A DNA stretch of 9,590 bases from the NCBI GenBank assembly GCA_963589785.1, contig CAVAMJ010000035.1:1-9590 (forward strand), given 5' to 3'. Of the stretch, positions 5,036 to 9,590 are shown in pieces. Position numbers and translations under genes: made by a program. The notes beneath the pieces were generated by a model. The model made no database searches. It was not told the origin of the DNA and saw only the letters and a list, made by a program, of their open reading frames with translations. Source of the DNA: SIG603 sp963589785. GTDB lineage: Bacteria > Bacillota > Clostridia > Oscillospirales > Acutalibacteraceae. The stretch's first letter is position 1. Every line of letters starts with the position of its first letter.

Positions 5036-5776
5036 TTACATATAGTGATATTTAGCGGGCTTATCGGCAACCTTGTCCATAAAGTCCTTCAGTCGCTTAG
5101 CATAAGCCGCATTTGCCGCCTCCAAAAATGCGGGCTCTGCGTTCTTTTCACCGATAAGTTTCAAAAGATACTTGCAGAAATTCGGATTGTTGACGAGAAT
5201 AGGGCCGACTAAATATGTTCCCATAAAGTTATGGTCGTGCCAGCCCTCGCCCTTAGTGTCGAGGTTCATTCCCATTCCCTTTTTAATCTCAAAAAGATAA
5301 GGAAAATCCTTGTTCTTAGGATAACACTGGGTGAACTGAGTCTTAAAGCCCATAATCTGCATACTGCCGAATCTGACGAGCTCCTCGCTGTTGTGGCGGT
5401 GATACATATCTCTCTTGGCGTAATACGGATAAAGTCCGAGTGCCTCGATTTTGTTTCCCTCACCGTCATCTATATATTCTCCGAGAACCTCGAGAGCGTT
5501 TCCCGTGAAGAGAAAAGCTAGACCGCTGTCGATTTTCTCTTTGATCTCTTTCTTGTACGGCTTAAGTCTGTCGATAACAAGCTGCTGAGTATTTTCAGTC
5601 ATTGGACCCATATAAACAAGGCTCATTTTTTCGGTCAAAAACTTCGGCTTGTCATTAAGCTTTGTAAAAACGAACTCTGCGTTCGGAAGAGTTTTCTGTA
5701 AATATCTTACGTTAGCACTGTCACCGAAAAGATTGCAAAACTCCGGAAACAGAACCTCTATTCTTGTATCAGCCAT
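5036..5776 (-). CDS. GatD-like type 1 glutamine amidotransferase-fold protein lacking catalytic Cys and His
   Basis: In Gram-positives GatD hydrolyses glutamine and passes ammonia to MurT for amidation of lipid II D-Glu. This 246-residue product matches GatD in length (S. aureus 243) and in the opening fold (IEVLFPEFCNLFGDSANVRYLQ, compare the GatD N-YGD-GN block). The nucleophile-elbow region, normally with ICGGYQ-LG, reads FLFTGNALEVLG at residues 88-99, putting Gly92 where the Cys should be. The usual GTYLHGP reads GTYLVGP at 186-192, putting Val190 at the His position. The only two cysteines besides Cys14 are at 151 and 201, far from the elbow. The protein cannot be a standard glutaminase if the alignment is right. 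The start at 5776 has AGGAGG 6 nt upstream and overlaps the murT-like stop by 8 bp, so translation is coupled. It may be a non-hydrolytic partner or bind another ligand. Confidence 0.85.
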   Translation of the reverse strand: MADTRIEVLFPEFCNLFGDSANVRYLQKTLPNAEFVFTKLNDKPKFLTEKMSLVYMGPMTENTQQLVIDRLKPYKKEIKEKIDSGLAFLFTGNALEVLGEYIDDGEGNKIEALGLYPYYAKRDMYHRHNSEELVRFGSMQIMGFKTQFTQCYPKNKDFPYLFEIKKGMGMNLDTKGEGWHDHNFMGTYLVGPILVNNPNFCKYLLKLIGEKNAEPAFLEAANAAYAKRLKDFMDKVADKPAKYHYM

Positions 5777-7157
5777 TGTTTGCCTCCTTCTCTGCCTTTT
5801 CAATCAGATATTTTTCTGCGTTGTTTGAAAGTCCTATCGTGTAAACATCATAGAACACTATGAAGGTGTCGCATTTCTCCATGTCGGCTTTTTCAAGAAC
5901 CTTCATGTTGTCCTCGCAGTGAACAATTTTTTCTTCAGGAACTCCCGCAAGAAGTAGTCTTAGGTGAACGTCCTCGTGTCTTGCTCCGCCTACCAAAATC
6001 TGCTTGATGCTCTCGTCATTCAAGAACTCAAAGTCGGTGTCATAAAGCCATGCGGTGTTCTCGACAGAGCTCATAGCGTCAAAATGATCGTCAAGATAGA
6101 GCACGACGCCCTTTTTGCCGTCCATATTCTTGGTGTTCTCCATGGCTCTCGAACAAGCAACGGGGTTTTGTCCCTTTGCCAAATGTCTGATGAAAGTTTT
6201 TCCAGCCGCTTTCTTCTCCGAAAGACGAGACTTATCTATCTGCTGGCTGTCAAAGGCTTTCTTAATCTCATCGTTTGAAAGTCCGTACTCGGAAAGTATC
6301 GCAATCGCCAAAATCTGGTTGTAGATATTAATCGGCAATGCACTGAGCAGTTTCATATCGACCTTCTCGCCCTTGATTTCCGTTTGCAAAATATTATTCT
6401 CTGTGTCAGCCGCCAAAACTCTGTACTCCGGAGTAGGATTTTTATATCCGCACTTCTCGCAGTGAAATTTTCCTATGTGGTGGTATCTCGTGAAATCATA
6501 GGTAAGCTCCGTGTGGCAATTAGGACAATATGCGCCGTCACGCACAATGTTGTGAGTTTCCTTGTCCTCGAATGAGAGTCTGTCAATTCCGAAATAAACA
6601 CGCTTGTTGTTTCTCTTGAGAGCCTGAGACTGCGGGTCATCGGCATTGATAATCAGCTTTGTGTCATCGGGGATGTTTTTCTCGAGAATATTGCAGATAA
6701 ATTCCGTGTGAGCGTTTCTCTTGAATGAATCTCTGAAAATATTCGTGATTGCAAGCACATCGGGCTTCATGTTAGGGAATACTCTAAGTGAACTTCTCTC
6801 GTCCACCTCAAACATAGCAAAATCCTTTTTAGGCTTGCCGAAAAAGGTAGAACCGGCAATAAGCGATGACGCAAGTCCTGTCGGAACATTCGAGCCCTCA
6901 CGGTTACAGACGAAGTCCTCACCACGTTTCTCGAGTATATCCTCAACCATATTCGCAACGGTTGTTTTGCCGTTTGTGCCCGTCACGCAGAAAATTTTCT
7001 TCGGCTTCTCCATTCTTCCGATGAAATCGTGACAAAGGATAATCGCCCACGAACCTGGCATACTCGTGCCTTTTCTCTTTATAAGCTTAAGAACCCCTGC
7101 TGTGCCCTTGGCAAACCACAAGGATCCGTAGTATCTCAAATTTCTCTTTCCTGCCAT
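5769..7157 (-). CDS. MurT-like Mur ligase-family protein with zinc ribbon (divergent)
   Basis: MurT activates the D-Glu carboxylate of lipid II with ATP and accepts ammonia from GatD at the inner membrane face. This 462-residue product has the Mur ligase order: N-terminal region, P-loop GTNGKT (60-65), NREGSNVPTG (86-95), FEVDER (116-121), NADDP (171-175), a four-Cys zinc ribbon (Cys211, 214, 233, 236, as in MurT), and a C-terminal DUF1727-type domain with AWLYDTDFE and GGARHEDVHLRLLLAGV. Several conserved spots are changed: FRDQLDRYGE becomes FRDSFKRNAHTE (141-152), and the ADGRD block before the WLWD motif becomes SSVEN (363-367), where the acidic residue completing the GatD triad is expected. 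The start at 7157 is chosen over 7163 because AGGAG lies 8 nt before it but only about 2 nt before the first ATG. It is first in the operon with the GatD-like gene. Confidence 0.88.
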   Translation of the reverse strand: MAGKRNLRYYGSLWFAKGTAGVLKLIKRKGTSMPGSWAIILCHDFIGRMEKPKKIFCVTGTNGKTTVANMVEDILEKRGEDFVCNREGSNVPTGLASSLIAGSTFFGKPKKDFAMFEVDERSSLRVFPNMKPDVLAITNIFRDSFKRNAHTEFICNILEKNIPDDTKLIINADDPQSQALKRNNKRVYFGIDRLSFEDKETHNIVRDGAYCPNCHTELTYDFTRYHHIGKFHCEKCGYKNPTPEYRVLAADTENNILQTEIKGEKVDMKLLSALPINIYNQILAIAILSEYGLSNDEIKKAFDSQQIDKSRLSEKKAAGKTFIRHLAKGQNPVACSRAMENTKNMDGKKGVVLYLDDHFDAMSSVENTAWLYDTDFEFLNDESIKQILVGGARHEDVHLRLLLAGVPEEKIVHCEDNMKVLEKADMEKCDTFIVFYDVYTIGLSNNAEKYLIEKAEKEANNG

Positions 7158-7201
7158 AATCATTTCTCCTTTATTGAATTTAGAGCTTTTGGCTAGTGAA
7201 T

Positions 7202-7230
7202 ATCATAACACCAAATGAATAATTTAGCAA
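7202..7230 (-). promoter_or_regulatory. Promoter of the murT-gatD-like operon
   Basis: TATGAT (7207-7202) is preceded by an extended -10 TGT and by TTGCTA (7230-7225) at a 17-bp spacing on the minus strand. Transcription would start near 7195, about 38 nt before the start codon at 7157. Confidence 0.7.
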
Positions 7231-7245
7231 ATGTCATTTGAAAGC

Positions 7246-7285
7246 CGTGAAAAAAGAAAAAACGGAGACGCCAAAAGCGTCTCCG
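7246..7285 (-). terminator. Strong terminator downstream of the XRE regulator
   Basis: The perfect 9-bp GC-rich stem CGGAGACGC/GCGTCTCCG (7277-7285 with 7263-7271, 5-nt loop) is followed on the minus strand by TTTTTTCTTTTTTC. It lies about 145 bases beyond the regulator stop and separates the accessory segment from the murT-like operon. Confidence 0.92.
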
Positions 7286-7328
7286 CACAAAGACAATATT
7301 AGAACGTTCAGAGTATTGCGAAGCACAG

Positions 7329-7416
7329 GCGGTGTACCGGGTTGGTACGCCGCTTGTTGTTTTATCTGCTTTAAGCAGGCATTCCGCCTATTTGGTCTAC
7401 TTACATCTAGAGACCA
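7329..7416. other. Three adjacent stem-loops between regulator and terminator
   Basis: GCGGTGTACC/GGTACGCCGC (7329-7353, GGGTT loop, one G-U pair in plus-strand RNA) is followed on the plus strand by TTGTTGTTTTA. CTGC/GCAG (7366-7378) and TGGTCT/AGACCA (7393-7416) follow. The first has the form of a plus-strand terminator although no plus-strand gene is visible upstream. It may be a remnant of the acquired segment or part of the regulator 3' UTR. Confidence 0.45.
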
Positions 7417-7430
7417 GTTCTCGCAGCGGG

Positions 7431-8873
7431 TCAAGTTGAGATCTGTATGGAATTCATCATAAACTGTATCTTTTCCAGCGTCATCTCCTTTGGGTAAACA
7501 GCGCCCGATTTCGCCGCATAGGTAATGAAATCCAGAAATGCCTCCGTGATGGTCCCCTCGGCCACCTGCACATTGCAGTATTCACCGGAAGTTTCCAGCG
7601 GCAGGACGAAGTGGGTCCCCACATATTCCCGGACGGCGATCATCACGTCCTGCGGCATCCGCAGCCGCTGAGGCTTGGCGATGCGCATGATCCGCGTGCC
7701 TTCGGCACAATCCTGATACAGTCGTTCCAGCACGGTCTTCCGGATGTCTGGCGGGGCGGGGAGGGAGCCGTTCTGGGGAAGATCGTAGATAAAACCGGTC
7801 TCCGCAAAAAGCCGCAGACCACCTTCGTAGAAAATTCCGGTGTAGGGCTGCTGACGCAGCAGTTCACCGTAGGTCAGAATGGCTTGGATCAGATCATCCC
7901 GGTCCGACAACCCGGGTAGAAGTAGTCGGTCTAAAATCTCTGCGTCGGCATAGGGCACCAAACAGGGCTGAAATTGAATGAACCCGGAGCGGTGGGACTT
8001 GGTGTCCACCCCGTTGTAGTAATTCAGAATGCTGAGGGTGTCCAGATTCTGGTTGAAGAGGGGCTTTGCCCCGGCCAGCATGGCCTGGGCTCCCTCTTGC
8101 CAGCAGTGCAGGAACTCAGGGTCCCGCAGAATCATGGCCTGCTGGCCGTCCCGATGCAGCAGGAATACCGCCTGGGGCAGCAGCAGACAGTAGGGAAACA
8201 GCACCCCGGCGTGAGGCAGCTCCACATGGGCGGTGTAGGTGTACCACAGCCCATAATCCAGTTGACTGCTCAGCAGCATGGGCAGGGTGTCGGACAGAGT
8301 ATTAAGGTTGGCTGCGGCTGACTCTGCCCGAGGGGCCTTCCAGAATTCCACCAGTTGGGCAATTTGCAGTCTCTCGCCGTCCAGCCCGCAGAGGATGGAA
8401 AGGCTCCTTTGCAGCCAGTGCTTGGGAAAGCTGGGGAAAAACACCAGTTTGCCGCCAAGGCGGTTTCCCTCGGAAAGAAGGGAAGCCAGCATATTGAGAA
8501 TGGCCGCATCGCCGGAGATCAACTCCGTACCTTTGGTGCTGCCAGGAACCGCAGGCCAGACCTGCCGGGGCACCGGCGTAGCCTGGAAGGACTGATCCAG
8601 CCGTTCCAGCATGGTCCGCACGCAGGCGCGCCGCTCCACCACATCCGGCCCCAGCAACTCCCCTTCCAACAACTCCATCAGTTCTATCTGTTGTGCGGCG
8701 GAGGCCCGGAGGTAGGGAAGGAGGCTCTCCACGTCCTTCCGGGAGGGCTTCCGGCTGCCACTGAGAATATTTTGCAGGTTGGGTCGGTTCAGCCCTGCCG
8801 CCCGGGCCAGGGTGGCATGGGGCACACCGCTCTCCTCTACCAGATTTTTGAGATACACGCTGAAACGGGACAT
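7431..8873 (-). CDS. XRE-family HTH regulator with large uncharacterised C-terminal region
   Basis: The 480-residue product starts with a Cro/CI-type helix-turn-helix at about residues 3-55: VYLKNLVEESGVPHATLARA, then AGLNRPNLQNILSGSRKPSR as the recognition half. The other 420 residues show no membrane helix, signal peptide or enzyme motif I recognise. They are rich in Leu and aromatics, with many helices (for example around LLPYCLLLPQAVFLL), and probably form a ligand- or protein-sensing domain. The start at 8873 is chosen because AAGGAGG lies 7 nt upstream and the HTH begins at once; the frame is open to 8909. Base use is strikingly GC-rich, especially at third positions, compared with AT-richer neighbours, which suggests recent transfer from a high-GC Clostridia relative. 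No target operon is visible; it may regulate itself through the direct repeats at 8901-8920. Confidence 0.85.
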   Translation of the reverse strand: MSRFSVYLKNLVEESGVPHATLARAAGLNRPNLQNILSGSRKPSRKDVESLLPYLRASAAQQIELMELLEGELLGPDVVERRACVRTMLERLDQSFQATPVPRQVWPAVPGSTKGTELISGDAAILNMLASLLSEGNRLGGKLVFFPSFPKHWLQRSLSILCGLDGERLQIAQLVEFWKAPRAESAAANLNTLSDTLPMLLSSQLDYGLWYTYTAHVELPHAGVLFPYCLLLPQAVFLLHRDGQQAMILRDPEFLHCWQEGAQAMLAGAKPLFNQNLDTLSILNYYNGVDTKSHRSGFIQFQPCLVPYADAEILDRLLLPGLSDRDDLIQAILTYGELLRQQPYTGIFYEGGLRLFAETGFIYDLPQNGSLPAPPDIRKTVLERLYQDCAEGTRIMRIAKPQRLRMPQDVMIAVREYVGTHFVLPLETSGEYCNVQVAEGTITEAFLDFITYAAKSGAVYPKEMTLEKIQFMMNSIQIST

Positions 8874-8900
8874 ATTGCAGCCTCCTTTTGAAATTTTGCC

Positions 8901-8920
8901 TTGACACACGCTTTGACACA
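8901..8920 (+). promoter_or_regulatory. TTGACACA direct repeats upstream of the XRE gene
   Basis: TTGACACA occurs at 8901-8908 and again at 8913-8920, a 12-bp period, 28 bases before the regulator start codon. Each contains a -35-like TTGACA on the plus strand; the second has only a weak TACTTT 17 bp later. The repeats most likely form an operator for the adjacent regulator. No convincing minus-strand promoter was found for the regulator; the rest of 8921-9040 holds no gene. Confidence 0.45.
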
Positions 8921-9040
8921 GATTGTCTTTACGGATACTTTACACTAAAATGGAGCAGGAAGCAATGTGTACCCGCAAAAAACAGCCTGCAAATAAAAAG
9001 TCAAGCCCCAAAATGGACTTGGAAGAAGAAAAATGTTCAG

Positions 9041-9514
9041 TCAGCAGGTAGAAAAAAGTGTAGCACAAAAAGGCCGCTGCAAATGTACTTTCATGATATT
9101 GAACAGCGTTTTCAGATCGTATCGAATCGTATCCATATGAGTATAGTCCCGCAATTCCGTCCAGTTGTCAAGCGCGTATTTGGCGATTTTCATCGCATCC
9201 ACCTTATCAGTCTTGACCTTGCGGAGAGAGTTGTTGCCATACTCCTTGATGAGCAGAGAGGTGATCGCCGAGACATAAAGCCCTGCTTCATGTCTCGGCG
9301 ATGCCTTCATAGTAGCGTCCGGGTGCTCCATGACTTCCCGTGTTTCGCCATCGATGGACTTGGCCGTCTTTACCCATTGCCGATTCTATCTGTTTGGTGA
9401 CACGAACACGCGGCTCAACCTGCACAAATCGAACGCTGCGAACAGAAGGATGGCTGACTGTTTACGGGCATGAAGCCCTTGGAGGCGAAGGTCAGACTAT
9501 TACCTTCCTATTCT
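9041..9514 (-). pseudogene. Decayed IS110-family transposase, N-terminal part
   Basis: IS110 transposases are DEDD recombinases. The clearest coding stretch is 9331-9041, with GLYVSAITSLLIKEYGNNS and KVKTDKVDAMKIAKYALDNW, hallmark of the family, then DYTHMDTIRYDLKTL before similarity stops near 9090. Upstream in the same frame KSIDGETREVMEH is intact back to a TAG at 9388-9386. Between them the expected TGRYYEGIAE is found only in a shifted frame (GGA at 9320 to ACA at 9291), so the main frame reads PDATMKASPR there: two mutually compensating frameshifts. Further upstream ASKGFMP (about 9491-9470) echoes the usual VSKGKSM start, with the first catalytic Asp lost. The catalytic C-terminal Tnp_IS110 Ser domain is absent. 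It is a non-functional fragment; left boundary about 9090, right boundary uncertain. Confidence 0.8.
9264..9302. repeat. Perfect 13-bp inverted repeat inside the transposase remnant
   Basis: ATCGCCGAGACAT (9264-9276) and ATGTCTCGGCGAT (9290-9302) are exact inverted copies around a 13-nt loop. The right arm coincides with the second frameshift of the transposase remnant. Confidence 0.9.
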
Positions 9515-9590
9515 AACAGCTTAGGCAACGAGACGCCTCGGCTCGTAGCTGGCTGCCACTTTTCCGAGGCAAATATACTGTAACAGGAGG
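9515..9590 (-). other. Possible left-end non-coding region of the IS110 remnant
   Basis: Upstream of the decayed transposase start no reading frame is supported. The stretch has a 7-bp perfect stem GCCTCGG/CCGAGGC (9535-9541 with 9564-9570) around a 22-nt loop. In IS110 elements the region before the transposase encodes a structured bridge RNA, so this may be its degraded remnant. The evidence is position plus one hairpin. TATACT at 9574-9579 and AGGAGG at 9585-9590 on the plus strand could instead belong to a gene beyond the window. Confidence 0.25.

Noticed and set aside
7234..7462. Short frames on both strands between the murT-like operon and the regulator
   Set aside because: They run through a strong terminator and several hairpins and have no ribosome sites.
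7974..8891. Long plus-strand frames opposite the XRE gene
   Set aside because: They are antisense shadows due to high GC; no domain or initiation signal is seen.
8302..8919. 205-codon minus-strand frame overlapping the XRE gene
   Set aside because: It is an alternative frame of a GC-rich gene, where stop codons are rare; the product is Pro/Gly/Arg-rich low complexity and the XRE frame has the HTH and the ribosome site.
8888..9400. 170-codon plus-strand frame
   Set aside because: It is antisense to the IS110 remnant, whose family motifs are clear on the minus strand.

Overview
The window looks like a low-to-moderate GC Gram-positive chromosome, most likely a gut-type Clostridia (Oscillospirales/Ruminococcaceae-like). 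Pointers are a serine T-box leader in front of serS, strong GGAGG ribosome sites, consensus TTGACA/TATAAT promoters, U-tailed intrinsic terminators, and a MurT/GatD-type pair, which belongs to Gram-positive cell-wall biology. The species is inferred, not proven. Every convincing gene is on the minus strand, so the window is best read from high to low coordinates.

Right end (about 7290-9590) is accessory DNA. It holds a decayed IS110-family transposase and a 480-residue XRE-type regulator. The regulator is visibly much richer in GC, especially at third codon positions, than anything to its left, and it ends at a strong terminator. This stretch looks acquired.

Middle (about 4600-7260): a promoter drives a two-gene operon of a MurT-like Mur ligase and a GatD-like amidotransferase overlapping by 8 bp. 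In MurT/GatD of other Gram-positives this pair amidates the D-Glu of lipid II. Here the positions expected to hold the glutaminase Cys and His carry Gly and Val, and the partner's acidic DUF1727 motif is also changed, so the canonical glutamine-hydrolysing reaction looks impossible. After its terminator comes a non-coding stretch with an array of consecutive hairpins bounded by two copies of a 43-44 bp repeat. It lies directly upstream of uxaC (uronate isomerase, pectin/glucuronate catabolism).

Left (about 1-3160): a compact hicA-hicB toxin-antitoxin operon with a consensus promoter containing direct repeats, a small Sel1-repeat protein, then serS behind a T-box riboswitch whose UGGC sequence fits tRNA-Ser. 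Last comes a small three-helix membrane protein with its own consensus promoter, followed by a possible 21-codon reading frame and a terminator. Genes here are packed so tightly that terminators of one unit touch or overlap the promoters of the next.

The best candidates for something new are the catalytically degenerate MurT/GatD-like pair and the hairpin-array element upstream of uxaC.
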